41,783 nucleotides of DNA from assembly GCA_022447275.1 (NCBI GenBank), contig JAKVBK010000027.1, positions 1 through 41,783 on the forward strand, given 5' to 3'. The notes under the pieces are model-generated. The model worked only from the letters and a program-made list of their open reading frames with translations. It searched no databases and had not been told where the DNA came from. The DNA comes from Oceanicola sp. GTDB lineage: Bacteria > Pseudomonadota > Alphaproteobacteria > Rhodobacterales > Rhodobacteraceae. A program made the translations under genes and the position numbers. Below, piece after piece: positions 1-8,423 of this stretch (its first letter is position 1; each line of letters begins with the position of its first letter).

Positions 1-192
1 CATGAAGACAAGCTGTTGCTATAAGGAGCGAAGTTCAGATTACCAGCTGCTAGCTAAACAGAATGGCTACGGCACTAAGATGGATATTTATGCGGCGCAG
101 TACCCAGCCTAAAGCGTCCGGCTCAAAACCTGAATCGCAAGGGATTCCCATGAGAGCCGATCTGTGATTCATCCTTTTTGGGAGGATGGATC
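1..192. other. left edge, no gene seen
   Basis: I find no convincing coding region or RNA gene here. The last part (about 160-192) runs into the transposase leader and contains a short imperfect dyad (attcatcc at 168-175 against ggatggat at 184-191) that could belong to the left end of the IS630 element, but no matching right-hand inverted repeat is visible after the transposase, so the element boundary is not defined. Confidence 0.4.
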
Positions 193-1150
193 ATGTCAGC
201 CCCTTTGCCGGATGCGCTTCGGGCGCGGTTTCAGAAGTTGGTTGAAGAAGGATTGATCGGGCGCGCGGCGACGTTGCGCTTGAAGCTTTCACCTGCCACC
301 GGGGCGCGTTGGGGCCTTGCGATCCGACGAAGGGGACACGCCCGCGCTGCCCCGCAAGATCGGCCTCGGGGCAAAGGCAAGCTTTGTCCTCATCGCTTGT
401 TTCTGATCGAACTGATCGATCAGGACGGCGATATGACCATGCCCGAACTGGCAGGCGCGTTGGCGGACGCGACCGGCGTTCAGGCGCATCCTGACGCGAT
501 TGGACGTTTCCTACGCAAGCTCGGCTTCACGTAAAGAGAAGACGTTGGTCGCGACCGAGCGACGCCGAGCGCGGGTAAGAAAACAACGCGACGATTGGTT
601 CCAACAACGCTTGCCGGCTGTCACGGCTCGACCGGATCGCGTTGTCTTTATTGACGAAACCTCTGTCAAAACCAACCTGACCCGCCAGCGTGGGTGGTCG
701 CAGCGAGGCGAGCGGTTGGTGATGGATGCGCCCGTTGGCTCATGGGGCACGCAGACCTTTATCTCGGGCATCAGCGCCAACGCGCTGATTGCACCCTGGG
801 TCATCAAGGGCCCGATGGATGGCGAAGCCTTCGCTGCTTATGTCGAGCAGGTGCTGGTTCCGGAACTGGAGCCGGGCACCGTTGTCATCCTGGACAACCT
901 CGCCACGCACAAGAATGAAGCCGCCGCCACAGCCATGCGAGAAGCAGGATGTTGATTCCTGTTCCTGCCGCCCCATTGCCCCGACCTCAACCCGATTGAG
1001 ATGGCGTTCTCCAAGCTCAAGGCCCACCTGCGCAGGATCGGCGCGCGAACATGCACCGATATGTTCCACGCACTCACAGAAATCTGCGACCTCTTCTCGC
1101 CAGAGGAATGTTGGAACTACTTCAAGGCTGCCGGATATGCCTCAGGTTAA
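193..1150 (+). pseudogene. IS630-family transposase, broken by a frameshift and an in-frame stop
   Basis: This is a DDE transposase of the IS630/Tc1-mariner type, which cuts and pastes its own element. An N-terminal helix-turn-helix part (193-534) reads ...RFLRKLGFT then stops at TAA 532-534. The catalytic part continues in another frame from about 530 (KEKTLVATERRRARVRKQ). DDE residues are visible: FIDET near 650, VVILDN near 887, and PDLNPIE near 980. A TGA at 953-955 interrupts the frame just before [13 protein letters not shown], where an intact protein usually has a hydrophobic or aromatic residue; reading continues to TAA 1148-1150 ([11 protein letters not shown]). IS630 elements sometimes use two overlapping frames, so the frameshift alone could be programmed, but the extra stop separates the last catalytic glutamate and argues for a dead copy. 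No clear right terminal repeat was found. Confidence 0.85.
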
Positions 1151-1359
1151 AGGTCGACTGCTTTAGGTGACTCAGCGGCACTTGTTTGAACTTTTCCAAT
1201 AGCGCGAGCGCCCCCACTCTCATCGAAACGCAAGATCAAAACCTAACGTGAAGCTGCAGTTTGAAACAAGACACCCGAGAGAATCCCCTTTCCCCCTGTT
1301 TAACAGCTTTCACGCAGCCCTAGTTTTCAACGAACAGTCCAAGGGGAAAGGGCCCAACC

Positions 1360-1857
1360 ATGAAGATCATCCTGACCGCTCTCACGGCACTCTCGTTGGG
1401 CCTCCCGGCCAGTGCCAATCTCTCGATTGCTTTCAAGGAAGGCGCTCCGAAAGACCGTATCGTGCTCAGCCATCTGGGCGGGTGCCCGCTGAACGATGCG
1501 ACCGTCGTGATCGATCTGGCCGACAGCGCAGGCCAACTCATCTTTGACACCGAGGGCACGGGCGCCGGCGTCGAAGTGTTCCAACCCCTCGTGGTAGAGC
1601 AAGGCGCGACGCTTCTTGCCGTTCCCCCGAGTATCGAGGATGGCGCCACGCTGTTGACGCTGGACGTGACCCGCATGGCACCGGGCGAGGTGATCACCCT
1701 GTCCACCGACCTCGATGATACGCTGGGTGCGCGCGAAATCACCGTCAGTGGCGCGGAGTTCTCAGGCGTTGCCGTCTCGCTGATGCATGCCGGTCAAACC
1801 GCACGCAGCGTGTTCTCTCAAACCCCTGTGGCGACAACTGAAATCGCAGGCTGCTAA
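1360..1857 (+). CDS. exported protein, aggregation factor core-like
   Basis: The product is a 165-residue secreted or periplasmic protein of unknown function. Residues 1-19 form a typical Sec signal peptide ending in PASA before NLSIAFKEGAPKD. The mature part is acidic and beta-rich in composition, with the motifs FKEGAPKDRIVL, DTEGTGAGVEVFQPL and GAREITVSGAEFSG, which I recognise from roseobacter proteins commonly labelled 'aggregation factor core'. That label is inherited from a weak similarity and does not establish adhesion. There are cysteines at the GGCPL motif and at the extreme C terminus. A purine-rich stretch before ATG 1360 could serve as ribosome binding site. It is monocistronic, flanked by the dead transposase and by the inverted repeat at 1911-1960. 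Confidence 0.6.
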   Translation: MKIILTALTALSLGLPASANLSIAFKEGAPKDRIVLSHLGGCPLNDATVVIDLADSAGQLIFDTEGTGAGVEVFQPLVVEQGATLLAVPPSIEDGATLLTLDVTRMAPGEVITLSTDLDDTLGAREITVSGAEFSGVAVSLMHAGQTARSVFSQTPVATTEIAGC

Positions 1858-1910
1858 CATCTCAGAAGGTCAGGTCCGACTTGAATTCGGAGAACCTTGC
1901 AGCCTCATAA

Positions 1911-1960
1911 CAGGCCTGATACGATCAAATTATCGATTTTTTTTGACCGTATCAGGCCTG
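1911..1960. promoter_or_regulatory. large inverted repeat upstream of the GntR gene
   Basis: Two 19-base arms (1911-1929 and 1942-1960, starting caggcctgatacg) pair with a single mismatch around a 12-base A/T-rich centre. No T-run follows either arm, so it does not look like an intrinsic terminator. The centre and right arm contain TCGATTTTTTTTGAC (1933-1947), which matches 14 of 15 positions of a sequence in the other inverted repeat at 8343-8390. The position, 130 bases before the GntR start, fits an autoregulatory operator. The GntR link is inference. Confidence 0.55.
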
Positions 1961-2089
1961 CTTTCAAGAAGGGTGTGTGGCGCAGAGCTGCATCGCATAT
2001 CCAGCAAAACTCCGGGCTGAATCCTGCCCAAAACGTCAACAAGTTCAGACCTGTACGCGCACGATCCGAGCCGGTGAAAGGACGCACAC

Positions 2090-2770
2090 ATGCTGATGGC
2101 AAATGATCTTCCCGACGCCCGGGATGGCTCAGCCACACAACGCGCCTACCGGGTGCTGCGCAAAATGATCGTCACCGGAGAGTTAAAACCCGGCGAGAAG
2201 CTAAAGATCGATGGTCTGCGCGGGCGGCTCGACACGGGGGCCTCTCCGATCCGGGAAGCACTCAGCCTGCTCACCTCGGACAATCTGGTTGAGCGGATTG
2301 ATCAGCGCGGATTTCGCACCGCCGAGATCAGCGCCCAGAATTTTGACGAAATCCTAAAGCTGCGCTGCACGCTCGAAGATCTGGCGTTGCGCGAAAGCAT
2401 CGCAAAAGCCGATGACGCATGGGAGGAGCAACTGGTGCTTGCCCATCACCGCATGGCACGCGCCAAGGACGGGAACGAGGCCACATTCGAGGATTTGCAC
2501 AAACTGTTTCACATGGCTCTGCTGGCCAATGCCAGTTCCCCAATCCTGCTGAAATTCTGCTCGCAACTCTATGATCTGAACATCCGCTACCGCTTCCTTG
2601 CGGGACGGGCTCTGAACTATCAGCGCCGTGATGTCAGCGACGAGCATGGTGGGATCTTGGCTGCCGCCGTTGCCCGCGATGCCGACGCCGCCAGCAGCCG
2701 TCTGCTGGATCATTACAAAATGACAGGCGCCTTCCTCGCGGGCCTTCTTGAGCGCAACGAGCTGAGCTGA
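2090..2770 (+). CDS. GntR-family transcriptional regulator, FCD subfamily
   Basis: The 226-residue protein is a DNA-binding repressor or activator of the FadR/FCD branch. Residues about 13-75 form the winged helix-turn-helix (LRKMIVTGELKPGEKL, ASPIREALSLL, RGFRTAEIS). Residues about 85-220 form the all-helical FCD effector domain, with the usual histidine-bearing segments DLHKLFHMALL, DEHGGIL and LLDHYKM that often bind a metal and a carboxylate ligand. ATG 2090 is chosen because AGGA at 2079-2082 lies seven bases upstream; a second ATG is at 2096. It converges on the intradiol dioxygenase/TRAP operon, ending 79 bases from it, and is the obvious local regulator. The related repeats at 1911-1960 and 8343-8390 are candidate binding sites. 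Confidence 0.9.
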   Translation: MLMANDLPDARDGSATQRAYRVLRKMIVTGELKPGEKLKIDGLRGRLDTGASPIREALSLLTSDNLVERIDQRGFRTAEISAQNFDEILKLRCTLEDLALRESIAKADDAWEEQLVLAHHRMARAKDGNEATFEDLHKLFHMALLANASSPILLKFCSQLYDLNIRYRFLAGRALNYQRRDVSDEHGGILAAAVARDADAASSRLLDHYKMTGAFLAGLLERNELS

Positions 2771-2849
2771 CCAGACACAGCCCAGCGCCCGCCCGCAAAC
2801 GCGGCTACCCTTGGCAGACCGTGCGTTTAGATCGCCGTAGCGGCAGTGT

Positions 2850-3719
2850 TTATTTCGGAACCAAAGTCAGGTCGAACGCCACCTTCAGATAGGCGTCCGG
2901 CACCTGCCCCGAGAGCGCATAGCCTGTTTGTGGAAAGCTGCCTGCGGGCATGTGCTCATAGCGCATGACGAGATCCTCGCGCACCCCAAACACGGTATCC
3001 TGATCCAGATAGGGATCATCTTCCGGGAACACCTCCGTAACCAGCGGGCGAAACCCTTCAGCCTCGGCGATGAAATGCAGATGTGACGGGCGCCAGGGAT
3101 GACGGCCACAGGCCCGCAAGATATCCCCGACAGGCCCGTCTGACGGCACCGTGTATTCCACTGGCTTTACAGTAGTGAAAGCGTAGCGGCCATCGGCGCC
3201 GACTGTCTGCAAACCATGGAAGGAATAGGTGTCCTGATCCGGATCCTGGCTGGAATACAGTCCGTTTGGTGCGGTTTGCCAGATATCCAGCGTTGCACCC
3301 GGGATCGGATTGCCATCGGGATCCTTTACCACCCCTTCCACAAGCAGCACCTGCGTCGTGAAATCCTGGCGCATATCCCCGCCCACTTCCAGCGGCGGAG
3401 AACCCGTGATGTGGAAGGGCCCCAGCACGGAAGACGATGTGCCCTCAGGCCGGTTGTGCAGCATATCAACCAGGGACGACAGGCCGAGCACATCTGACAG
3501 CAGCACAAACTCGTGCCGTTCCGCATCCGAGATCTCACCGGCCTGTTCAAGAAAGGCGATGCCCTTGTTCCACTCTGCGTGGGTCAGATTCACCTCGCGG
3601 GCAAAATTGTGCAGATGCCTGACGAGACTGCCCATCACCTCTTTCAGGCGGGGGTCGGTGTTTTGCCCCATATAGCCCATGAAGACATCTGTGATGTTGT
3701 CTTTTGTCACGTCACGCAT
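2850..3719 (-). CDS. intradiol ring-cleavage dioxygenase (hydroxyquinol/catechol 1,2-dioxygenase family)
   Basis: This cytoplasmic non-heme Fe(III) enzyme of 289 residues opens the ring of a catechol or hydroxyquinol between the two hydroxyls. Residues about 15-95 match the helical N-terminal dimerisation domain (LKEVMGSLVRHLHNF, VLLSDVLGLSSLV). TSSSVLGPFH (95-103) resembles the entry to the catalytic domain of hydroxyquinol 1,2-dioxygenases. The four iron ligands of the family are visible: Y155 (NGLYSSQ), Y189 (VEYTVPSDGPVG), H213 and H215 (HPWRPSHLHF). It is the last gene of a minus-strand operon, 12 bases after the TRAP large permease, so the transported compound is probably its substrate or precursor. 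No maleylacetate reductase is in the window, which leaves the downstream route open. Hydroxyquinol is favoured over catechol, but the exact substrate cannot be read from sequence alone. Confidence 0.9.
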   Translation of the reverse strand: MRDVTKDNITDVFMGYMGQNTDPRLKEVMGSLVRHLHNFAREVNLTHAEWNKGIAFLEQAGEISDAERHEFVLLSDVLGLSSLVDMLHNRPEGTSSSVLGPFHITGSPPLEVGGDMRQDFTTQVLLVEGVVKDPDGNPIPGATLDIWQTAPNGLYSSQDPDQDTYSFHGLQTVGADGRYAFTTVKPVEYTVPSDGPVGDILRACGRHPWRPSHLHFIAEAEGFRPLVTEVFPEDDPYLDQDTVFGVREDLVMRYEHMPAGSFPQTGYALSGQVPDAYLKVAFDLTLVPK

Positions 3720-3731
3720 GGGTGCGCTCCT

Positions 3732-5039
3732 CTAGTTGAGAATGGCAAGGCTGAGTGCAGGGAACCGGATCAGCAAGATCAGCACCAGCAACATTACGAA
3801 AGCGAAGGGCAAGGCCCCAAGAAACACATCCTTGAGCTTGATCCTATCATCATCGAGCGTGGCCTTGATGACAAAACAGCTCAGCCCAAGAGGCGGCGTC
3901 AGCAACCCGATCTCAGCCGCAACAACCGCCACGATGCCAAACCAAACAAGGCTGAGCCCCATGGACTCGATCAGCGGCAGGAACAGAGGCACCACGATCA
4001 GGATAATGGAGGCCGTGTCGAGGATAGTGCCGAGAAACAACATCAGCACAACCAGCAGCACCATCACCCAGAAGAAGCTGAACGCATTGTCGGCGAGAAA
4101 AGCCTGCAACTCGTTGGGCAGCCCCGCCAGCCCCAGCATCCGGGCATACATCGAGGCCGTGGTGATCAGAAACAGGATCGCAGCGGTGATATGGCCCGTC
4201 TCGATGACGGTTTCCCAAAAGCTTTTCAGGGTGATCCGGCCACGCAGCGCAGCGATGACAATGCCCAGCAAAGACCCCGCCGCCCCCGCCTCAACCGGGG
4301 TTGTCCAGCCGGTGTAGATACCCCCGAGCACCACAACAATCAGGGCGAGGATCGGCAGCGTTTTCGCGGCAATTTCGCCCCACCCCATCATGTCTTCGGG
4401 CTCCAGCAAGCGTCCGCCCACAAAGCCGGGGGTGAACCGCCCCATAAACCAGATTGCCGCCACATATGCCGCCGCCAGCAGCAAACCGGGCACCACACCG
4501 GCGAGGAACATCTCACCCACCGATTGCTCTGCCACGAAGGAATAGATGATGAGCATGGCAGAGGGCGGGATGATCATGCCCAGAACCGAGCTGCCCGCCA
4601 CAACACCCACAGCAAAGCGCGGGTTATAGTCCTGGCGCACCATCTCGGGCACGGACATCTTGGAGAACACGGAGGCAGAGGCGATCGAGGATCCCGTGAC
4701 GGCCGCAAACACTGCGTTGGCGCCCACCGTGGCCATGCCGATCCCGCCGGTGATGCGCCGGCAGCCCTGGTTCATGACGCTGTAGACATCCGCGCCAAGC
4801 CCCGCCTTTGAGACAATCAATCCCATGAAGGTAAACAAAGGGATGGTGGCGAAGGTGTATTCCATGGCGCTGTCGCCGATGGCGATCTTTAACAGCGCGA
4901 AAGACAGGTCGATGTTGTCGCGCATGATCCAGATCGCAATGAAGCTCACCATGCCCAGCGCAATCGGGATATAGACCCCGAGATAGATCAGAAGAATGAT
5001 TGCGACGATGGACACAAGGCCAATATCGATGGGCGTCAT
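3732..5039 (-). CDS. dctM: TRAP transporter large permease (DctM family)
   Basis: The product is the 435-residue, roughly 12-segment membrane subunit that moves the solute with a sodium gradient. It begins IDIGLVSIVAIILLIYLGVYIPIALG and carries conserved DctM elements such as ATIPLFTFMGLIVSKAG, GSSIASASVFSKM, GMIIPPSAMLIIYS and LLTPPLGLSCFVI. It overlaps dctQ by ATGA (5036-5039) and is followed after 12 bases by the intradiol dioxygenase gene. The full-length protein shows no internal break. The substrate is set by the DctP partner; context suggests an aromatic carboxylate or related organic acid. Confidence 0.95.
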   Translation of the reverse strand: MTPIDIGLVSIVAIILLIYLGVYIPIALGMVSFIAIWIMRDNIDLSFALLKIAIGDSAMEYTFATIPLFTFMGLIVSKAGLGADVYSVMNQGCRRITGGIGMATVGANAVFAAVTGSSIASASVFSKMSVPEMVRQDYNPRFAVGVVAGSSVLGMIIPPSAMLIIYSFVAEQSVGEMFLAGVVPGLLLAAAYVAAIWFMGRFTPGFVGGRLLEPEDMMGWGEIAAKTLPILALIVVVLGGIYTGWTTPVEAGAAGSLLGIVIAALRGRITLKSFWETVIETGHITAAILFLITTASMYARMLGLAGLPNELQAFLADNAFSFFWVMVLLVVLMLFLGTILDTASIILIVVPLFLPLIESMGLSLVWFGIVAVVAAEIGLLTPPLGLSCFVIKATLDDDRIKLKDVFLGALPFAFVMLLVLILLIRFPALSLAILN

Positions 5040-5557
5040 GATCCGTGTCCCGCATCAGTTGTTTGCTCGCCGCCCGGCTGCAGAATGTGCAGGACGAAAT
5101 GCACGGCGCAGAGGCAGGCGCTGAGAAAGATCACCAGCTTCACCGGCCACCAGGGGGCGGTGAACACGCCCGGCACGCCAAAGAAATCGCCCGTTTCCCA
5201 CATCTCGGTAAATTCAGGCCAGATCGCGATCGCGACCAGCACCATGAAGGCCGCGCCGATCAGATCGATGGCCCGGCTCAGGGCGCGGCCCGCAGCCGGT
5301 GATCTGCGCCGCAACAGCCCAAGAAATCCATCAGAGCGGGTCAACCGGCCCACTCGGATCACATCCGGCAATTGCAGGAACACGATCAGCACCATGGAGA
5401 ACTGCACCACCTCCACCGCACCTAGAAACGGCTTGTTGAACAGGCCACGGGCGATGATGTCGTAGTTGACCACAGCGATGAGGCCCACCACCACGAGGGT
5501 GCCGGCGGCATTCGCAGCCATAGCGATGCCGCCGGCGATCTTTGCAAACAGGCTCAC
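5036..5557 (-). CDS. dctQ: TRAP transporter small permease (DctQ family)
   Basis: This 173-residue protein is the four-helix partner of the DctM permease. Hydrophobic segments are visible near residues 8-30, 45-65, 88-110 and 135-160; the stretch VNYDIIARGLFNKPFLGAVE is the usual DctQ signature after the first helix. The gene sits 15 bases after dctP and overlaps dctM by four bases, so the three subunits are translationally coupled. The middle contains a basic loop (RSDGFLGLLRRRSPAAGRALS). Confidence 0.93.
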   Translation of the reverse strand: MSLFAKIAGGIAMAANAAGTLVVVGLIAVVNYDIIARGLFNKPFLGAVEVVQFSMVLIVFLQLPDVIRVGRLTRSDGFLGLLRRRSPAAGRALSRAIDLIGAAFMVLVAIAIWPEFTEMWETGDFFGVPGVFTAPWWPVKLVIFLSACLCAVHFVLHILQPGGEQTTDAGHGS

Positions 5558-5572
5558 CTGTGTCGTCCCCGA

Positions 5573-6661
5573 TCAGTTGGTTACGGCTTCGGCAGCCCAG
5601 TCCCGCACCGGCTCATGCCCAGCGGCCCGCAGCTTTGCCATGTAGCTGTTGAGCATGTCGCTGCCGGGCTGGCCGGCCGCGTCGAGGCCCGCCGCCCATT
5701 CAGCAGCAATGTTAGGCATGGCAGCGGCCCATGCCGCGCGCTGATCGGCATCCATTTCGACGATCGTGCCCCCATCGGCAACGTAGGCGGCGCGGCTTTC
5801 CTCTGCGCGGTCCATGGCGATGCCCGCAACATGGTCGCGGTAGGCCACGGCCACTTCCTGCAGAACCGTTTTCACCTCATCGGGCAGCTTTGCCCAGTAA
5901 TCCTTGTTCACGGTGATCGTTTTGGAATTCACCGCGCCCAGATCGGCCCGCAGCATATAGGGGGCCACCTCGGCGATCTTGAAGGTCTTGGCGGCTTCTG
6001 GCCACAGCATCGCTTTGTCGACGAGCCCGGTCTGCAGCATATTGTAGAAATCGGTCAGCCCGCCACGCACACCGGCCGCACCGTCGATCCCCTCGAGATA
6101 GCGCAGGTTCATCCCGGCGCCGGCAATCTTTGTGCCTTCCATGTCAGACAGATCATCGATCGGCTCGCGGGAGAACACCTGATAGGTATCCAGCACCACG
6201 CCCGTGGCAAGGTAGACCTGGTTCTGCTTGTCGAACTCCGCCTGCATGGCGGGGTATTCCTTGGCAATCTCATCCACGGCCTGCGCCACCGAGCGGGCAT
6301 CGGCCGCAACGAAGGGCGTGACAGCTGAAAGCGCTTGGCTGGGCAGTTTCGAGCTGTGGAAAATCGTCGTGACAATGCCGATATCTCCAAGGCCAAGCTT
6401 GACCCCTTCGAGCACGCCTTTTGGCTTCACGATTGTGCCGCCATAGCTTTCCTGCCAGTCCATCTTGTAATTGCCGGTCATGGCCAGCCGCTTGTCCACC
6501 TCGGGTATGAAGAAGTTTGTGAACTCCTTCACCCAAAGCGCGCGCGCCGGATAGCCATCGATCACCACCGCCTTGATGGTTTGTTGGGCCAGTGCTGGCA
6601 CAGCCGTCGTGGCTGCCAGCAAGGCCGCGATGGCCGTGCGGCGTACAATCCGTGAAATCAT
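5573..6661 (-). CDS. dctP: TRAP transporter substrate-binding protein (DctP family)
   Basis: The periplasmic binding protein has 362 residues and delivers solute to the DctQM permease. ATG 6661 is chosen because AGGGAGG lies just upstream and the product then begins with a clean signal peptide (MISRIVRRTAIAALLAATTAVPALAQ). The body shows the family pattern, including GVLEGVKLGLGDIGIV, LSDMEGTKIAGAGMNLRYLEGIDG and LPDEVKTVLQEV. The motif GTKIAGAG lies where DctP proteins place the carboxylate-binding arginine, but that arginine is not obvious here, so the ligand head group may differ. A gap of 122 bases separates it from the nitroreductase gene upstream. Confidence 0.92.
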   Translation of the reverse strand: MISRIVRRTAIAALLAATTAVPALAQQTIKAVVIDGYPARALWVKEFTNFFIPEVDKRLAMTGNYKMDWQESYGGTIVKPKGVLEGVKLGLGDIGIVTTIFHSSKLPSQALSAVTPFVAADARSVAQAVDEIAKEYPAMQAEFDKQNQVYLATGVVLDTYQVFSREPIDDLSDMEGTKIAGAGMNLRYLEGIDGAAGVRGGLTDFYNMLQTGLVDKAMLWPEAAKTFKIAEVAPYMLRADLGAVNSKTITVNKDYWAKLPDEVKTVLQEVAVAYRDHVAGIAMDRAEESRAAYVADGGTIVEMDADQRAAWAAAMPNIAAEWAAGLDAAGQPGSDMLNSYMAKLRAAGHEPVRDWAAEAVTN

Positions 6662-6783
6662 TGATTTTCCTCCCTTTACACCTGATCCCTCAGGCTTCCT
6701 TCCATTCGGTATGAAGATGCGTGTCGGCCCAGTGGGCACTGGGGTACTGCGCGTGCGACCCCCAACTCATCGTCACACCGCCC

Positions 6784-7449
6784 TCAGACAATCGCGCAGA
6801 CATCATCGAAGTCGAACCGGGGCAACTTCTGGAACAAGGCGGATTCCTCCGCGTATCCGATGTTGCACAAAAAGTTCGATTTCCAGCCCGTCTCAGCGAA
6901 GAATTCATCGTCAATGACCGCGTTCGAGAACCCCGACATCGCCCCCACATCCAGCCCCATCGCCCGGGCGGCAATCATGAGGTAGGCGCCCTGCAAGGTG
7001 GAGTTCCGAAAGCCCGTGTCATGGATGAATTGCGGCTTGCCTTCGAACAGGGGCTTGCGGTCATCATGGGGAAACAGAAAATCCAGCGCCTCCCAGAAAG
7101 CAGGATCCCAAGCCACAATGGCCGTAACGGGCGCGGCCTGCATCTTGGCCACATTCGCGGGCTTGAGCGCCTTGGCAATGCGGGCCTTTCCCTCGGCAGA
7201 AGTGACAAACAGGAACCTTGCAGGGCATGTGTTCATGCTGGTCGGGCCCTGCCGCACGATATCATAGAGGTTGCGCAGCATCTCCTCGGGTACGGGCCGA
7301 TCCTGCCAAGCATAGTGGGAGCGGGCATCCCGCAAGATCAGATCGATCGACGCCTCATCCAGCTGAGGCTTGCGCAATCTGAGATCACGCACTGCGGCCT
7401 GCGCTTGTGCGCGGATACCGTCCATGCTGTCATTGCCCTCGCCCATCAT
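6784..7449 (-). CDS. nitroreductase-fold flavoprotein, RutE-like
   Basis: The 221-residue protein belongs to the nitroreductase superfamily, FMN-dependent and cytoplasmic. Its sequence follows the RutE/HadB type closely: LDEASIDLILRDARSHYAWQ, GPTSMNTCPARFLFV, AAPVTAIVAWD, FRNSTLQGAYLMIAARAMGL and GAMSGFSNAVIDDEFF. RutE acts in pyrimidine breakdown, reducing malonic semialdehyde to 3-hydroxypropanoate, but no other rut gene is present here. In this operon, between an FAH enzyme and a TRAP importer, it may reduce another semialdehyde, enal or quinone formed during ring catabolism; that is inference. It overlaps the FAH gene by ATGA (7446-7449). It is about 25 residues longer than Escherichia coli RutE, mainly at the N terminus. 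Confidence 0.85.
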   Translation of the reverse strand: MMGEGNDSMDGIRAQAQAAVRDLRLRKPQLDEASIDLILRDARSHYAWQDRPVPEEMLRNLYDIVRQGPTSMNTCPARFLFVTSAEGKARIAKALKPANVAKMQAAPVTAIVAWDPAFWEALDFLFPHDDRKPLFEGKPQFIHDTGFRNSTLQGAYLMIAARAMGLDVGAMSGFSNAVIDDEFFAETGWKSNFLCNIGYAEESALFQKLPRFDFDDVCAIV

Positions 7450-8324
7450 TCCGCGGCCGCCTGTGCTGCGATGGCGGCCTCATCCAGAACGGGGCTGGCG
7501 CAAATCCCGATGCCTTCGATCTCAATCTCGACCGTTTCGCCGGGCACAAGCCAGCGCGGGTTGGGCTTCTTTGCATGCCCAACGCCCGGCGGCGTGCCCA
7601 ATGCAATGTGATCCCCCGGCATCAACGTTGTGTATTCGGAAATGATCGCGATCGAACGGGCCACGCCCCAGATCATGTTGGCGGTGTTGGACGATTGCAG
7701 GATTTCCGTACCAACCCGGCTTTCGATCTTCAGGCCGGAGGCGCCGGCAGGCACCTCATCGGGCGTGACAACGAAGGGGCCGATGGCGCCGGTATTGTCG
7801 AAGTTCTTACCCGGGGTCCACTGGTGAGTTTTGCGCTGATAATCCCGCACGGACCCATCGTTGAACACCGTATAGCCAAAGACATGCTCCAGCGCGTTTT
7901 CCTCGGCAATGTGGCGTCCGCCCTTGCCGATGATCACCATTAGCTCTGCCTCGTAATCCAACTTTTCAGAGCAGCTTGGCCGCACGAGGGGCGCGCCCGC
8001 AGCCATGATCGAGTTCCTGCCCCGCATGAACAGGGCCGGGTAGTCAGGGATGTCATAGCCCCCTTCCTTGATGTGCTCGACATAGTTGAGGCCCAGGCAG
8101 ATGATCGTGGGCGGCGCCGTAATAGGCAGGGCTGGCGTGATGTCAGAGGCAGCAACTTGCGGGCCCGATACTTTGGCAGCCTCGGCCAACAGCTCTGGTG
8201 AGGCCGCAAGCGCGCTCAGATCCGCGCCGATCGCCGGAAGCGCCGCCGTCAGGTTGGTGGCGCTGTCTCCGTCCACAGCGTAAACGCTTTGCGCCCCATC
8301 GGACGTGCCCACAAGAAACCGCAT
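7446..8324 (-). CDS. fumarylacetoacetate hydrolase (FAH) family protein
   Basis: This 292-residue enzyme has the FAH catalytic fold, which binds Mg or Mn and performs hydrolysis, decarboxylation or isomerisation of acylpyruvate-type compounds. The core begins near residue 74 (IICLGLNYVEHIKEG). Metal ligands are visible as E125 and E127 (DYEAELMVIIGKGG) and D156 (VFNDGSVRD); GKNFDNTGAIGPFVV follows. ATG 8324 is preferred over TTG 8336 because GGAGG lies six to ten bases before it. It is the first gene of the six-gene operon and would handle ring-fission products made by the intradiol enzyme, or act on a side-chain oxo-acid. It is not closely similar to the second FAH protein at 23046-23900, which carries NEGT rather than NDGS at the third ligand. 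Confidence 0.85.
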   Translation of the reverse strand: MRFLVGTSDGAQSVYAVDGDSATNLTAALPAIGADLSALAASPELLAEAAKVSGPQVAASDITPALPITAPPTIICLGLNYVEHIKEGGYDIPDYPALFMRGRNSIMAAGAPLVRPSCSEKLDYEAELMVIIGKGGRHIAEENALEHVFGYTVFNDGSVRDYQRKTHQWTPGKNFDNTGAIGPFVVTPDEVPAGASGLKIESRVGTEILQSSNTANMIWGVARSIAIISEYTTLMPGDHIALGTPPGVGHAKKPNPRWLVPGETVEIEIEGIGICASPVLDEAAIAAQAAAE

Positions 8325-8342
8325 CTGGTCCTCCAAATTTGT

Positions 8343-8390
8343 TCGATTCTTTTTTTGACGATTATATTTTGAAACGTCAAATAAAATCGA
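8343..8390. promoter_or_regulatory. inverted repeat in the divergent FAH/YciI promoter region
   Basis: TTTGACG (8354-8360) and CGTCAAA (8375-8381) are perfect arms around 14 bases. They extend outward to TCGATTC...GACG (8343-8360) and CGTCAAATAAAATCGA (8375-8390), a dyad with a two-base length difference. Read on the minus strand, the right arm contains TCGATTTTATTTGAC, which differs at one position from 1933-1947 upstream of the GntR gene. It lies between two divergent start codons 99 bases apart, the expected place for a shared operator. Confidence 0.55.
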
Positions 8391-8423
8391 TATTATGAGA
8401 AAAACAGGACAGGAGACGATAAT

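Noticed and set aside
1911-1960. Intrinsic terminator for the 1360-1857 gene
   Set aside because: The hairpin is long enough, but the T-run lies in the loop and no T-run follows either arm.
3513-4811. Plus-strand open frame of 432 codons across the TRAP permease gene
   Set aside because: It lies antisense to an unmistakable DctM gene and its product is rich in His, Gln and Arg with no family motifs, as expected for the complement of a hydrophobic GC-rich gene.
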